A stretch of DNA of 64,000 bases from Pseudomonas sp. 10S4 (GCF_034344865.1 NZ_CP133774.1:7192001-7256000), one strand, 5' to 3'. Positions 18,985 through 29,559 are shown, counted from the first letter of the stretch. Notes: generated by a model not told the origin, from the letters alone. Program-made: numbers and translations.

Positions 18985-21304
18985 CAGGCGTCAGCCTTCT
19001 GCCAGCCTTGCAATTGATAGCGAACCGGCAGGCTGCGGACGCGTTTGCCGGTGGCGGCAAAGATCGCGTTGCACAGTGCCGGCGCAATCGGCGGCACGCC
19101 CGGTTCACCGACCCCGCCCAACGGCACCTCACCCGGCGGCGTGACCAAATGCACCGCGACTTCTTTCGGCGCCAGGGACATGCGCGCCACTTCGTACATG
19201 TGGAAGTTGTCCTGCTGAACCTTGCCGTCCTTGAAGCTGATTTCGCCCAGTACCGCGTTGCCCAGGCCCATGACGCAGGCGCCTTCGAACTGTGAGCGAA
19301 TCCGCTCCGGGTTGATCTGCGGGCCGCAATCGACGGCGATGTCAGCCTTGTGCACGATCAAAGTGCCGTCATCTTTGACTTCCACTTCGATCACCGCCGC
19401 CACATAGGTGACGAAGCTGTAATGCACCGCCAGTCCCAAGCCTCGGCCCTTGGGCAACTTGCGGCCCCAACCGGCAGCCTTGGCGGCGGTTTCCAGTACC
19501 GTGCGCATCCGCGCGGTGTCGATCGGATAACGCTCGGGGGATTCGCCGTAGTTCCACTCTTCACTCAAGGTGCGCGGATCGATCTGACGGTCCGGGCCGA
19601 GCAACTTGATCTGGTACTTGAGCGGATCTTGCCCAGCCTTGTGGGCCAATTCATCAACGAAGGTCTGAATCGCGAAGCCGTGGGGAATGTTCGACACCGA
19701 GCGATACCAGCCGACCCGGGTGTGAACCGTCGCTTCCGGGTTTTCCAGACGCACGTTGGGGATCGCGTAAGCCATGTTGGTAAAACCCATGCCCAACTCG
19801 AACGCCGCCTCGTGGTTCATACCGGGGGCGAACAGCGCGGTGATGCTCGGCGCGACGGTCCGGTGCAACCAGCCGGACGGCATGCCGTCCTTGTCGAGGC
19901 TGGCCTTCAGGTATTCGGCGGACACGGTGTGGAAATACGAACAATGGATGTCGTCTTCCCGAGTCCACTGCACGCGCACTGCCTTGCCGGGGAATTCCTT
20001 GGCGAGGATCGCCGCTTCGACAACGAAATCCGGCTTGGATTTACGCCCGAAACCACCGCCCAGCAAGGTGACGTTAAACGTGACGTTATCGAAGGGCAGG
20101 CCGAGGCGTTCGCCAATCCGCTCGCGGGTGACTTGCGGCGCCTGGCTTGGTGCCCAGGCTTCGCACACGCCATCCTTGTAGCGGGCGATGGCGACCATTG
20201 GCTCCATCGGCGATTGCGCGAGATGCGGTAAGTAGTAGGACGCTTCCAACGTGCTGTTGGCATTACCCAAGGCTTTGTCGATGTCGCCAGTATTGCGCAC
20301 CACTTTGCCGGGTTTGAGGGACGCGGCTTCCAGCTCTTTGCGATAGGCAATCGAGTCGTAACTGGCGTTCGGGCCGTCGTCCCACTCGATTTTCAGCGCT
20401 TCGCGGCCCTTGATTGCGGCCCAGGTGTTGCTGCCACCACCGCCACGCCACCCAGTGGCTGGAACTCGGACGGCAGCGGACGGCTTTCGATCTGCAAGAC
20501 CTTGATCACACCCGGGACTTTCATCGCGTCACTGGCATCGAAGGATTTGACCTTGCCGCCATACACCGCAGGCCGGGCGATGGTCGCGTAGAGCATGCCG
20601 TCGAAATGCACATCGGCACCGTAGACCGCCCGACCGTTGACGATGTCAGCACCGTCGATGGCGCGCACGCCTTCCTTGCCGATGTAGCGAAACTCCGACG
20701 GTTGCTTAAGCCGCAGGCTGTCGCGGGCCGGTACCGCCAGCGCACCGGCAGCGGCGGCCAACGCGCCATAACCCAGTTCGCGACCGGTCGGCTGGTGAAT
20801 GACCTTGTGCAGGTTTGCGTGGCATTCGCCGACCGGGACTTTCCACTGCTCGGCGGCGGCCTGCTCCAGCATGGTCCGCGCGGCGGCACCGCAACGGCGC
20901 ATCGGTTCGTACCAATGGCGCATGCTGCGCGAGCCGTCGGTGTCCTGGTTGCCGAAGCGCACTTCATCGCCCGGCGCCTGTTGCACCTTGACCAGCGCCC
21001 AGTCGGCGTCCAGTTCATCGGCCACCACCATGCTCAGGCTGGTGCGCACGCCCTGGCCCATTTCCGAACGGTTACAGACCACGGTCACCGTGCCGTCGGC
21101 GGCAATGCTGACGTAGACCTTCGGATCGTCGATCCAGCCGTTGGGCATCCCATCAGCACCGAATTTCTTCGGTTTGTCTTCGGCGAAAGCGTCCTGCCAG
21201 CCCCAACTTGCGGCGAGCACCAGCGCACTGGTGGCGCCCACACCTTTGAGAAAACCGCGACGGCTGAGGTTGCTCAGCGCGAAATCATTCGGGAGCTGGC
21301 TCAT
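18984..21304 (-). pseudogene. Molybdopterin-binding large subunit of an xanthine-oxidase-family enzyme, frameshifted as read
   Basis: Mo hydroxylase catalytic subunit of the periplasmic aldehyde/isoquinoline oxidoreductase type. The N-terminus has a twin-arginine signal (SRRGFLKG plus a hydrophobic stretch), so the folded enzyme is probably exported. The first frame runs from 21304 to about 20433 (ending GGVAVVA). The matching continuation (SNTWAAIKGREALKIEWDD to GVGEPGVPPIAPALC near the end, with the active-site Glu) is in another frame down to 18984. One missing base near 20433 explains it; repaired, the protein has about 773 residues, the normal size. All other features are intact, so sequencing error is likely. 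Substrate unknown. Confidence 0.83.
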
Positions 21305-21771
21305 GCCTTGGCCTCCTTCAGGTGAGCGGAGGCCTGGCGGATGGCGGTCTTGATGCGGTTATAGGTGCCGCAACGGCAAATGTTGCCGACCATGGCTTCT
21401 TCGATCTGCTCGTCGCTGGGATTGGAATTGGTCTTGAGCAGCGCGGTGGCGGACATGATCTGCCCGCCCTGGCAGAAACCGCACTGGGCCACGGCGGTGT
21501 CGAGCCAGGCTTGCTGGACGATCTGGCCGACGGGGTCAGCGTGCAGGTTGTCGATGGTGCTGACGTTTTGGCCAACCACCGAACCGATTGGCGTGATGCA
21601 ACTGCGAGCCGGCAAACCGTCGATATGGATGGTGCAGGCGCCGCACAGGCCCATGCCACAGCCGAACTTGGTGCCGTTGTAACCGGCTACATCGCGGATT
21701 GCCCAGAGCAGCGGCATATCCTCGGTGACATCGAGTTGATGATCTTGACCATTGAGTTTCAGGGTAATCAT
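21301..21771 (-). CDS. (2Fe-2S)-binding subunit of Mo hydroxylase
   Basis: 156-residue iron-sulfur subunit with a plant-type 2Fe-2S site (CGMGLCGACTIHIDG, then Cys in SC) and a second 2Fe-2S site (CGFCQGGQ and CRCGTY). It passes electrons from the Mo subunit. It has no export signal and would be carried out by the Tat signal of its partner, as is known for this family. The stop overlaps the large-subunit ATG (ATGA). The start may be ATG 21771 or GTG 21777. No cytochrome c subunit gene, the usual electron acceptor in this subgroup, lies next to it. Confidence 0.9.
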   Translation of the reverse strand: MITLKLNGQDHQLDVTEDMPLLWAIRDVAGYNGTKFGCGMGLCGACTIHIDGLPARSCITPIGSVVGQNVSTIDNLHADPVGQIVQQAWLDTAVAQCGFCQGGQIMSATALLKTNSNPSDEQIEEAMVGNICRCGTYNRIKTAIRQASAHLKEAKA

Positions 21772-21955
21772 GGGCACGCCCGCATAGTATTTCGGTTATG
21801 GGGTCGAGCAATCTGCCGCCAGGGGTTAGCGGTGGGTTCATGCAGATCGGCTCAGGCTAAATGGGCTCTCTTACGCGGACGGCAACGTCTGCATCGGGCT
21901 TTGGATGGAGCAAAAGATTGCATCGTTAGGGTGCTAAGTTAACCCAGCATTAACA

Positions 21956-21990
21956 AAAAAGCCCTGCACATTTGAAGTGTGCAGGGCTTC
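21956..21990 (-). terminator. Terminator of the murB group
   Basis: AAGCCCTGCACA / TGTGCAGGGCTT hairpin, ending in TTTTTTG when read on the minus strand, 25 bases after the murB stop. The remaining DNA up to the Mo hydroxylase start (21772-21955) shows no gene. Confidence 0.85.
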
Positions 21991-22014
21991 GAAATTCGCC
22001 TTGAAAGCGTAGCT

Positions 22015-23034
22015 TCAATAGCGATTGGGCTCCATTTCCAGCTCGACGCTGAATCGTTGCCAAATATCTTTCTGGATCCGTTGCGCCAGTCCCAGCAGTT
22101 GCAAACCGGTCGCGCCGCCGTAATTGACCAGCACCAGCGCCTGCAATTTATGCACGCCGGCATCAGCCTCACGGAAACCTTTCCAGCCAGCCTTCTCGAT
22201 CAACCAGCCAGCCGCCAGTTTCATTTGCCCATCGGGTTGCGCATAGGCGACCAGATCAGGGTATTCACCCTTGAGCCGGGCCACCAGCGCCGCCGGCACC
22301 AAAGGGTTTTTGAAGAAACTGCCGGCATTGCCAAGCACCAGCGGGTCCGGGAGTTTTTCGCTGCGGATGCTGCAAATTGCCTGGCTGACATCGGTCGGCG
22401 TCGGCTGATCGATGCCTTGCTCGGTCAGGCGCTGACGCACCGGGCCGTATTCCAGATGCAAATGTGCGGTGCGGTTCAGGGTGAACCGAACCCGCAAGAT
22501 CAACCATCGGCCCGGCTGCTGTTTGAACAGGCTGTCGCGGTAGGCGAAATTGCATCCTGCCAGCGTGAAGTCACGCAACTCGCCGGTCTGGCGATCCAGC
22601 GCGGTGAGGCCGGCGAACACGTCTTTGATCTCGACGCCGTAAGCGCCGATGTTCTGCATCGGCGCCGCGCCGACAGTGCCGGGGATCAGGCTGAGGTTTT
22701 CCAGGCCCGACAAACCCTGCGCCAAAGTGTGTTGCACGAACGGATGCCAAGGCTCGCCGGCCTCGGCTTCGATCACCACCTGACTGCCGTCATCACTTAA
22801 TACACGAATCCCGCGTGTCGCCATGCGCAGCACCAGTGCCTGGATATCAGCGGTCAGCAACAAGTTGCTACCGCCGCCAATCACCAACAGTGGCACAGCG
22901 TTCGTCGCTGCATAGGCCAGGGCTTCGCGCACGTCGGCATCGCTGTGGGCTTCGGCGAACAGTTGCGCCTGGACGTCTACGCCAAAACTGTTGAACGGCT
23001 TGAGGGAAACGCCGGGGTGTACCTGCAAACTCAT
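22015..23034 (-). CDS. murB: UDP-N-acetylenolpyruvoylglucosamine reductase
   Basis: FAD/NADPH enzyme that makes UDP-MurNAc for peptidoglycan. The 339 residues match the type I MurB of E. coli, with an FAD-binding GGGSNLL motif near residue 54, the NIGAYGVEI segment, the catalytic serine region GSFFKNP and a C-terminal domain. The start overlaps the phosphatase stop (ATGA). Confidence 0.95.
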   Translation of the reverse strand: MSLQVHPGVSLKPFNSFGVDVQAQLFAEAHSDADVREALAYAATNAVPLLVIGGGSNLLLTADIQALVLRMATRGIRVLSDDGSQVVIEAEAGEPWHPFVQHTLAQGLSGLENLSLIPGTVGAAPMQNIGAYGVEIKDVFAGLTALDRQTGELRDFTLAGCNFAYRDSLFKQQPGRWLILRVRFTLNRTAHLHLEYGPVRQRLTEQGIDQPTPTDVSQAICSIRSEKLPDPLVLGNAGSFFKNPLVPAALVARLKGEYPDLVAYAQPDGQMKLAAGWLIEKAGWKGFREADAGVHKLQALVLVNYGGATGLQLLGLAQRIQKDIWQRFSVELEMEPNRY

Positions 23035-23495
23035 AACCGTCCCTTTAACTCGATCACCAGCAGATCACTGGCGCGCTCGATCAAATCCAGTACTTGCTCG
23101 AAGCCTTGGTCACCGTCGTAATACGGGTCCGGCACTTCGTCGACTTCTGAAGCGTAGCGGCGCAGGAACAAGTCCAGCTCAGCCTTGCTCTTGGCCGGTT
23201 GCAGGACCTTGAGATTGCGCAGGTTGCTGTTGTCCATCGCCAGGATCAGGTCGTAGGTGGCGAAATCGGCACGGCTGACTTGCTGGGCACGTTGGGCTGA
23301 CAAGTCATAACCGCGCAACTTGGCCGCAGCCTGGCTGCGCTTGTCCGGGGCCTTGCCGACGTGCCAGTCACCTGTACCGGCGGAGGCCACTTCGATTTGA
23401 TCGGCCAGCCCAGCCTCGCGCAATTTGTGCCGCAGCACACCTTCAGCCGTAGGCGAACGGCAGATGTTGCCCAGGCAGACGAACAGAACCCGCAT
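23031..23495 (-). CDS. Low molecular weight protein tyrosine phosphatase
   Basis: 154 residues starting [19 protein letters not shown], with the P-loop CX5R (CLGNICR) at residue 7 and the general-acid aspartate in VPDPYYDG. Such enzymes often act on bacterial tyrosine kinases of polysaccharide export. No kinase gene is nearby; the gene is instead locked by overlaps between kdsB and murB. Confidence 0.94.
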   Translation of the reverse strand: MRVLFVCLGNICRSPTAEGVLRHKLREAGLADQIEVASAGTGDWHVGKAPDKRSQAAAKLRGYDLSAQRAQQVSRADFATYDLILAMDNSNLRNLKVLQPAKSKAELDLFLRRYASEVDEVPDPYYDGDQGFEQVLDLIERASDLLVIELKGRL

Positions 23496-24259
23496 CAGGC
23501 CTCCAGCAGGCGACGAACGCGCTCAAGGTCTTCGACGGTATCAACGCCGGTCGGCGGTGCCATCAGCGCATCGGCAACGTGAATCCGCACGCCGTGCCAC
23601 AGGGCTCGCAGTTGCTCCAGGGATTCGGTGTTTTCCAGCCAGCACGGGCCCCAACTGACGAAGTCATGCAGGAAACCGGCGCGGTAGGCATAAATGCCAA
23701 TGTGGCGGCGATACGGCACGCCTTCCGGTAACTGGTCGCGGCTCTTGGCGAACGCGTCACGGGCCCACGGCAAGGTGGCGCGGCTGAAGGTCAGCGCCAG
23801 GCCATTGAGGTCGCTGACGACCTTGACCACGTTGGGATTGAACAGGGTTTCCACGTCTTCGATCGGCTCAGCCAACGTGGCCATGCTTGCTTCAGTGTGG
23901 GCAGCCAGGTTGGCAGCAACCTGATCGATCACACTCGGCGGGATCAACGGCTCGTCGCCCTGGACGTTGACCACAATGGCGTCAGGCGCCAGACCGAGTT
24001 TCGCGGCGACTTCAGCCAGGCGATCGGTGCCGGAATTGTGGTCTTCACGGGTCAGTACCACTTCAGCGCCAAAGCCTTTGCAGGCCTCGACGATGCGGCT
24101 GTCATCCGTGGCGACTACCACGCGCTGGGCGCTGCTTTTGCTCGCCTGTTCCCAGACGTGCTGGATCATCGGCTTACCGGCGATCAACAGCAGTGGTTTG
24201 CCCGGCAAGCGGGTGGAGGCGTAACGCGAAGGAATGACAACGGTAAAGGCTGTGGTCAT
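23495..24259 (-). CDS. kdsB: 3-deoxy-manno-octulosonate cytidylyltransferase
   Basis: Activates KDO with CTP for lipopolysaccharide inner core synthesis. The 254-residue protein has the N-terminal nucleotide motif [15 protein letters not shown], the VQGDEPL segment and a C-terminal [11 protein letters not shown]. Its ATG overlaps the ycaR stop. It sits with lpxK, consistent with a lipid A/KDO cluster. Confidence 0.95.
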   Translation of the reverse strand: MTTAFTVVIPSRYASTRLPGKPLLLIAGKPMIQHVWEQASKSSAQRVVVATDDSRIVEACKGFGAEVVLTREDHNSGTDRLAEVAAKLGLAPDAIVVNVQGDEPLIPPSVIDQVAANLAAHTEASMATLAEPIEDVETLFNPNVVKVVSDLNGLALTFSRATLPWARDAFAKSRDQLPEGVPYRRHIGIYAYRAGFLHDFVSWGPCWLENTESLEQLRALWHGVRIHVADALMAPPTGVDTVEDLERVRRLLEA

Positions 24260-24441
24260 TTATCCAGACGCTCGTCGGTGGTCAGGGTGCGGGCTTCGGT
24301 TTCGAGCATCACCGGGATGCCGTCGCGAATCGGGTACGCCAGGCCTGCGCCTTTGCTGATCAGCTCGGTCTTGTCGGCGCTGAGCTTGAGCGGGCCTTTG
24401 CAGACCGGGCAAGCGAGGATATCGAGCAATTTGGTGTCCAT
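24256..24441 (-). CDS. ycaR: Trm112/YcaR family small protein
   Basis: 61 residues, [18 protein letters not shown], with one CPVC pair and the [11 protein letters not shown] motif of the UPF0434/Trm112 family. Eukaryotic Trm112 activates methyltransferases; the bacterial role is unsettled. A start two codons earlier at 24447 is possible. It is always found between lpxK and kdsB in related genomes. Confidence 0.9.
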   Translation of the reverse strand: MDTKLLDILACPVCKGPLKLSADKTELISKGAGLAYPIRDGIPVMLETEARTLTTDERLDK

Positions 24442-24466
24442 GAGCATTCCCTGGATAAAAACGGAT

Positions 24467-25477
24467 TTAAGGCAAAAGACGAGCCGGCAACAGGCGTATC
24501 AGCTGCGTATCGAACCAAGCCACGAAGGCCGGCGACGGCACAGCATCAACCGCCAGGTACCACCAATCGGCGGCGGCAAAGGCACGGCACTTCACCGCAT
24601 CCTTTTCAGTCATCACCAACGGCAATGACGGTGTGAAATTCAAGGCCTGCACGCTGTATTCGGCGTGGTCGGCAAATGCGTGGGGTACTGGCTGCCAGTG
24701 TAGCGTTTCGAGGGTTTTGAAGAAACGCTGCGGATTGCCGATCCCGGCGACCGCGTGCAGGGTCTGGCCTGCCGGGAAATGGTCGAATGGTCGACGTTCG
24801 CCCGTTTTCAGATTGATCAGCGCAGTGGGTTGCAGTTGAAAGGCAAAACCGTCGTCGCGATCATTGGCGGCGCCGTTGTAGAGCACGGCGTCGACGCTTT
24901 GCAGACGCTCGATCGGTTCGCGCAATGGCCCGGCGGGCAGGCAACGTTTATTGCCCAGGCCACGGACGGCATCGATCAGCACCAGTTCCAGATCCCGGGC
25001 CAATCGATAATGCTGCATGCCGTCGTCGGACAGGATCAGGTCCAGCGGTTCATTGGCCAACAAGGCTTTGACGGCGCTGCTGCGGTCCGGGTCGATCATC
25101 ACCGGCACGCCGGTGCGCTGGACGATCAACAGCGGCTCGTCGCCCGCGATGTCGGCGCTTTGATCGGCCTCGACCCTCCACGGCAATTGCGGCGGCTTGG
25201 CGCCGTAGCCACGGCTGACCACGCCAACCCGCAATCCGCTTCTCTGACAATGCTCGATCATCCACAGAATCATCGGCGTCTTGCCGGTGCCTCCGACGGT
25301 GATATTACCGACGACAATCAGCGGCACCGGAGGTTGATAAATTTCGCCCTCACCCGCCAGAAAACGTTCGCGCTTGGCGTTAACCACCCGCCGATACAGC
25401 CATTCCAGTGGCTGCAACAACTTCAGGGCCGGATGACCTTGGTACCACGCGGCGAGCAAACGATCAGACATGGCCAT
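24467..25477 (-). CDS. lpxK: Tetraacyldisaccharide 4'-kinase
   Basis: Phosphorylates the 4' position of the lipid A precursor at the inner membrane. The 336 residues include an N-terminal membrane-associated helix and a P-loop [11 protein letters not shown] near residue 60, followed by [10 protein letters not shown], the substrate motif. The start overlaps the exbD stop (TGATG); an ATG two codons later is also possible. Confidence 0.94.
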   Translation of the reverse strand: MAMSDRLLAAWYQGHPALKLLQPLEWLYRRVVNAKRERFLAGEGEIYQPPVPLIVVGNITVGGTGKTPMILWMIEHCQRSGLRVGVVSRGYGAKPPQLPWRVEADQSADIAGDEPLLIVQRTGVPVMIDPDRSSAVKALLANEPLDLILSDDGMQHYRLARDLELVLIDAVRGLGNKRCLPAGPLREPIERLQSVDAVLYNGAANDRDDGFAFQLQPTALINLKTGERRPFDHFPAGQTLHAVAGIGNPQRFFKTLETLHWQPVPHAFADHAEYSVQALNFTPSLPLVMTEKDAVKCRAFAAADWWYLAVDAVPSPAFVAWFDTQLIRLLPARLLP

Positions 25478-25905
25478 CAGTGCGCCGGCGCTGCCTCTAC
25501 GGTGGTCATGCGCAGATGGCTGAAACCGAGCTTGCCGGCGGCGTCCATGGCGGTGATGACAGACTGATGTTGAGTCTTGCCATCGGCGCTGATGGACAGC
25601 GGCATGTTGGTGTCGCCGTTTGATTCTTTCTGCATTGCGTCCATCAGGCTGGCCAGGTCGTTCTTGGGCAACAACTGGTTGTTCACCGAGAACACGCCTT
25701 CGGCACTGATGGCGATGTCCAGCTGCTTGAGCTGCTGGTCTTCGGCCGGCGAGCCGCTGACGGCTTCCGGCAATTCGACGCGCAACTGGGTTTCACGGGT
25801 AAAGGTGGTGGTCACAACGAAAAACAGCAGCAGGACAAATACCACGTCGATCAGCGACACGAGATTGATGTCCACATTCTCCCGTTGCTTGCGGCGGAAT
25901 TTCAC
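25477..25905 (-). CDS. ExbD/TolR family biopolymer transport protein
   Basis: 142 residues with one N-terminal transmembrane helix (about residues 15-35) that carries the proton-relay aspartate ([18 protein letters not shown]). The rest is periplasmic. Forms a proton-driven motor with the adjacent ExbB-like protein. In this lpxK-linked position the pair is often called exbD2/tolR-like; which TonB or other partner it serves is not clear. Confidence 0.88.
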   Translation of the reverse strand: MKFRRKQRENVDINLVSLIDVVFVLLLFFVVTTTFTRETQLRVELPEAVSGSPAEDQQLKQLDIAISAEGVFSVNNQLLPKNDLASLMDAMQKESNGDTNMPLSISADGKTQHQSVITAMDAAGKLGFSHLRMTTVEAAPAH

Positions 25906-26537
25906 GCTTTGCCCTCAGCCAGATCCACGTCACGGTCGCCCTGCACCACTTCGACCAGCTTGATGGCTTCCTGCTCCATCCCCACCACCAGCTCATCGAT
26001 GCGCCGTTGCAGGAACCGGTGGAAGAATACCGACGGGATACCGACGATCAGGCCCGAAGCCGTGGTGATCAAGGCTTTGGAAATACCGCCGGCCAGCACC
26101 GCGGCGTTGGTGGTCATGCCCGTGCCCATGAACGAACTGAAGATATCGATCATGCCCAGCACCGTCCCCAGCAACCCGAGCAACGGGGCCATGGCGGCGA
26201 TGGTGCCCAGGGCGTTGATGTAACGCTCCAGTTCGTGGATGACCCGGGCGGCGGCCTCCTCAATGCACTCTTTCATGATCTCGCGACCATGCCTGGAGTT
26301 GGCCAGGCCCGCGGCCAGGATCTCGCCCAGCGGCGAGTTGGCGCGCAGTTCCTTGAGTTTCTCTTTATTGAGTTGCTTGTCTTTGATCCAGACCCAGACC
26401 TGCCCGAGCAAATGCTCCGGGGTCACACGGCTGGCACGCAGGGTCCACAGACGTTCGGCAACGATCGCCATGGCCGCGATGGAACTCAGAATGATCGGCA
26501 GCATCATCCAGCCGCCGGATTTGACCAATTCCCACAC
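25902..26537 (-). CDS. MotA/TolQ/ExbB family proton channel protein
   Basis: 211-residue inner-membrane protein with three predicted helices: WMMLPIILSSIAAMAIVAE near the start, then a hairpin around ALGTIAAMAPLLGLLGTVLG and TTASGLIVGIPSVFF. I start it at GTG 26537 because GAGGGG lies nine bases upstream and the protein then matches the Pseudomonas family; the longer reading to 26633 is not conserved. It overlaps exbD by four bases. Confidence 0.88.
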   Translation of the reverse strand: MWELVKSGGWMMLPIILSSIAAMAIVAERLWTLRASRVTPEHLLGQVWVWIKDKQLNKEKLKELRANSPLGEILAAGLANSRHGREIMKECIEEAAARVIHELERYINALGTIAAMAPLLGLLGTVLGMIDIFSSFMGTGMTTNAAVLAGGISKALITTASGLIVGIPSVFFHRFLQRRIDELVVGMEQEAIKLVEVVQGDRDVDLAEGKA

Positions 26538-26635
26538 AGTGACAGTCCCCTCGAAAAAGTGCGCCACTCTAACATAGGGGGTCGGCGCACCGAAGACCGT
26601 GATGTCGCATCCCGTCCGGCTGTAATAACTCATGG

Positions 26636-28870
26636 TTATTTGTTCAACCCGGGCGCATCACGCCAGAAGCGTCGTTGCTGACGCAGGGTCCGGGGTGGCT
26701 TGAAGCTGCCCAGTTGCAGACGGACGGCACCATCCTCGGCGCTGTCATAGATGTGCAGACCACGCTTGCGATAGCGCGCCATCACCGTGGGATGGGGATG
26801 CCCGAAAGAATTGCCGTGGCCGCGGGAGATCAGCACGGCTTTGGGTTGCAGGGTTGTGAGCAGTGCCATGGATGAAGAACTGCGACTGCCGTGGTGTGGC
26901 GATTGCAACCAATCGGTGGGCACCGCCAGTGGACTGTCCAGTAATGCGCGCTCGGCATGGGTATCGATGTCGCCGGTCAGCAGCAGTCGCTCGCCGTTGG
27001 CTTCGATCTGCAGGACGCAGGATTTCTGATTGCTTTCACTGGCTGATGACCATTGCCAGAGCCGGAACGTCACGCCATCCCAGGTCCATTGCTCGCCACT
27101 TTCGCAGCCTTCAGCTTGCAGCTCGACGGGCAGCGCCAACGGATCGCCACTGAGTACCCGCGCAACGGGCAGTCCGCTGGCGATTGCTCGCGCACCACCG
27201 GCATGGTCGGCGTCAGCATGGCTTAGCAGCATCAGGTCGAGCCCGTTCACCCCCAGTTTGCGCAATGACGGCAGCACCACTCGCTCACCGAGGTCGAAAT
27301 CACCGAAACGCGGGCCGGCGTCATACAGCAGTGTGTGATGGCGAGTGCGCACCAAAATCGCCAAACCCTGGCCAACGTCCAACTGCCAGATATCAGCCAG
27401 TCCTTCGGGAACGTCCTCGCGCGGTGAAAAAACCAACAGCAACAACATCGGCCATCCCAGCGGACGTAAGGGCACGCCTCGCGGCATTAAAAGAAGAAAG
27501 GCGCCTAATGCGCCGATGGCCCCGATCCATATCGGCACGGCCACTGGCTCCCACGCCGGTAATTGATTCGCCATCAATGCCAGCGCCTTGAACAGCAGGT
27601 CGATCAGACCACCAGCCAACCACAGCAACCCTTCTCCCACGTAGGGGACCGGCAGCAACAAGGTTCCCAGCAAGGCGGGTGGCAATACCACCAGACTGAT
27701 CCACGGCACCGCCAGCAGATTGACCAGCGGCCCGCTGACACTGATGGGTAATCCCAGCACCAGCAACAACGGCCCCAGACCAATCGCGATCAGCCACTGG
27801 GCGCGGGTCCAGGTTTGCCACCAACGCCATGGGCCGAGACGGCCACCGAAGGTGAAAATCAACACTGCCACCGCTGCAAAGGACAACCAGAAACCCGGTT
27901 GCAGACTCGCCAGCGGATCGAGCAGCAAAACGCCATTAAGCGCCAGCAACAATGGCCACCAAGCGCCGAGATGACGAAAGCGCAGCCGCCACAACAGCAC
28001 CAGACCGATCATCACGCACGCCCGCCGCACCGGCACCTCGAATCCGGCCAGCAGCCCGTAACCGAGAGCGGCGGCAAACGCCAGGCCGCAAGCCCACGGC
28101 AACCAGGGCCAGCGAGCCGGCCACACGCCATAACGGGCCAGCCCGGCGATCAGCAAATAGACCAACCCCGCCAACAAACCGATGTGCTGACCGGAAATCA
28201 CCAGCAAATGCACGGTGCCGGTGTCCTGCAATACTTGCCAGTCCTCGCGGCTCAACCCGCCACCATCCCCCAGCACCAGCGCCGTCAGTGCTCCCGCTCG
28301 ACCTTGGGCATCGACACTGAGCAAACGCTGGCGGATGCCGTCGCGCCAGGCCCAGCGGGCAGGCGACAGGCGCTGGCCATCCTTGACCGTGCCAGTGGCG
28401 CCGATGCCTTGGGCCAGCAGCCAGGCGTCGTAATCAAAGGCATGGGGATTGAGCAGCCCGGTTGGACGCTTCAACTTCACCGCCAGACGCCAGCGCTCGC
28501 CGCTGTTGACCGGCGGCCCGCCGTACCAGGCCAGGCGCATCAGCGACGGAAGCGTCCCGTGGCGCGAGCGCGCGTCCGCCAGTTCGAATCGCACCACCGC
28601 TTCATTGTTCTGCGGCAACCCCGTGACCCGGCCTTCAACCCAGCGGGTTTCGCCGTCCAGGCTCGCCCGTAGCCGATCATCCAGCGCCGACTGCGCCTGC
28701 CCGCAGGCCCAACTGAAGCCGAAGAGGAAAAACGCCAGCGGATATGTGCGAAACGGCAGCAGCATCAAACCCGCGACCGGCAACAACAGCCATAACCAGA
28801 CCGGCGGTAAAACCGGTAAAAAACGCAACGCCAATAACCCAAGGGCCAGCGCCACCATCCCTGTGCGCAT
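26636..28870 (-). CDS. comEC: DNA internalization-related competence protein ComEC/Rec2
   Basis: Inner-membrane channel for single-stranded DNA during natural transformation. The 744-residue protein has N-terminal helices with an OB-like ComEC region, a polytopic competence domain (LLVISGQHIGLLAGLVYLL), and a C-terminal metallo-beta-lactamase domain with LSHADADHAGG and SPHHGS. The start at 28870 has AAGGA seven bases upstream. Full length and unbroken, so possibly functional; no other competence gene is in view. Confidence 0.93.
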   Translation of the reverse strand: MRTGMVALALGLLALRFLPVLPPVWLWLLLPVAGLMLLPFRTYPLAFFLFGFSWACGQAQSALDDRLRASLDGETRWVEGRVTGLPQNNEAVVRFELADARSRHGTLPSLMRLAWYGGPPVNSGERWRLAVKLKRPTGLLNPHAFDYDAWLLAQGIGATGTVKDGQRLSPARWAWRDGIRQRLLSVDAQGRAGALTALVLGDGGGLSREDWQVLQDTGTVHLLVISGQHIGLLAGLVYLLIAGLARYGVWPARWPWLPWACGLAFAAALGYGLLAGFEVPVRRACVMIGLVLLWRLRFRHLGAWWPLLLALNGVLLLDPLASLQPGFWLSFAAVAVLIFTFGGRLGPWRWWQTWTRAQWLIAIGLGPLLLVLGLPISVSGPLVNLLAVPWISLVVLPPALLGTLLLPVPYVGEGLLWLAGGLIDLLFKALALMANQLPAWEPVAVPIWIGAIGALGAFLLLMPRGVPLRPLGWPMLLLLVFSPREDVPEGLADIWQLDVGQGLAILVRTRHHTLLYDAGPRFGDFDLGERVVLPSLRKLGVNGLDLMLLSHADADHAGGARAIASGLPVARVLSGDPLALPVELQAEGCESGEQWTWDGVTFRLWQWSSASESNQKSCVLQIEANGERLLLTGDIDTHAERALLDSPLAVPTDWLQSPHHGSRSSSSMALLTTLQPKAVLISRGHGNSFGHPHPTVMARYRKRGLHIYDSAEDGAVRLQLGSFKPPRTLRQQRRFWRDAPGLNK

Positions 28871-29006
28871 AAGCCCGTCCTTGAGAGTCCCCCTCCTAGG
28901 CATAGCCGGCTAGTTGCACGGGCGTCGTTATTAATTGTCACAAAGTCTGAATGGGCGGCTAATAGAATCCAGACATACTTGCCGCCTGAACCGACCGAGA
29001 AGCCTT

Positions 29007-29522
29007 ATGCCCCGGCGCTTATTCAAACGTTACATGCCAGACCCGACCAGCATCAGGGAACACAAATCCTTACGCTTTCTCGGCACGTTGCTGCATGACC
29101 CGAACCTTTGGCACCTCAACCGCCATTCGGTGGCCCGGGCGATGGCTGTCGGTCTGTTCGCCGCATTCCTGCCGATTCCGCTGCAAATGCTCCTCGCCGC
29201 CTTCCTTGCGATCATGGTGCGCGGCAACATGCCGATTGCGGTGAGCCTGGTCTGGCTGACCAACCCGATCACCATGCCGGCGGTGTTCTTCTGCACGTAC
29301 CAGACCGGCGCCTGGCTGATGGACGTGCCGGCCCGTTCACTCCCGGACGAGCTGACCTGGGAGTGGATCAGCGGCGAACTCTCGACGTTGTGGCAACCGT
29401 CTCTGCTTGGCTCAGTGGTGACCGGGCTAGTGCTGGGCGCCCTCGCCTATTGCCTGACGATGATGTATTGGCGTTGGTGGGTCGGACGACAATGGAAGCG
29501 GCGCAAGCAACGCCGGATGTAA
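29007..29522 (+). CDS. DUF2062 domain membrane protein
   Basis: 171 residues. After a basic N-terminus come hydrophobic segments (AMAVGLFAAFLPIPLQMLLA, WLTNPITMPAVFFCTYQTGA, SLLGSVVTGLVLGALAYCLT) and a very basic tail (RQWKRRKQRRM). The GxFxxFxPxP and NPxT motifs are typical of DUF2062; the function is unknown. The start at MPRRLFKRYMPDP fits the family better than the upstream ATG at 28935. Divergent from comEC. Confidence 0.88.
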   Translation: MPRRLFKRYMPDPTSIREHKSLRFLGTLLHDPNLWHLNRHSVARAMAVGLFAAFLPIPLQMLLAAFLAIMVRGNMPIAVSLVWLTNPITMPAVFFCTYQTGAWLMDVPARSLPDELTWEWISGELSTLWQPSLLGSVVTGLVLGALAYCLTMMYWRWWVGRQWKRRKQRRM

Positions 29523-29527
29523 GAATG

Positions 29528-29559
29528 CAAAACGGCCTCCGCTTGGGAGGCCGTTTTTA
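29528..29559. terminator. Terminator between DUF2062 gene and ABC permease
   Basis: AAAACGGCCTCC / GGAGGCCGTTTTT hairpin just after the plus-strand gene, suited to end both converging transcripts. Confidence 0.85.

Noticed and set aside
15464..21771. A genomic island in the accessory block between rne and murB
   Set aside because: No integrase, tRNA junction, direct repeats or clear composition change is visible; only an insertion relative to P. aeruginosa order can be stated.
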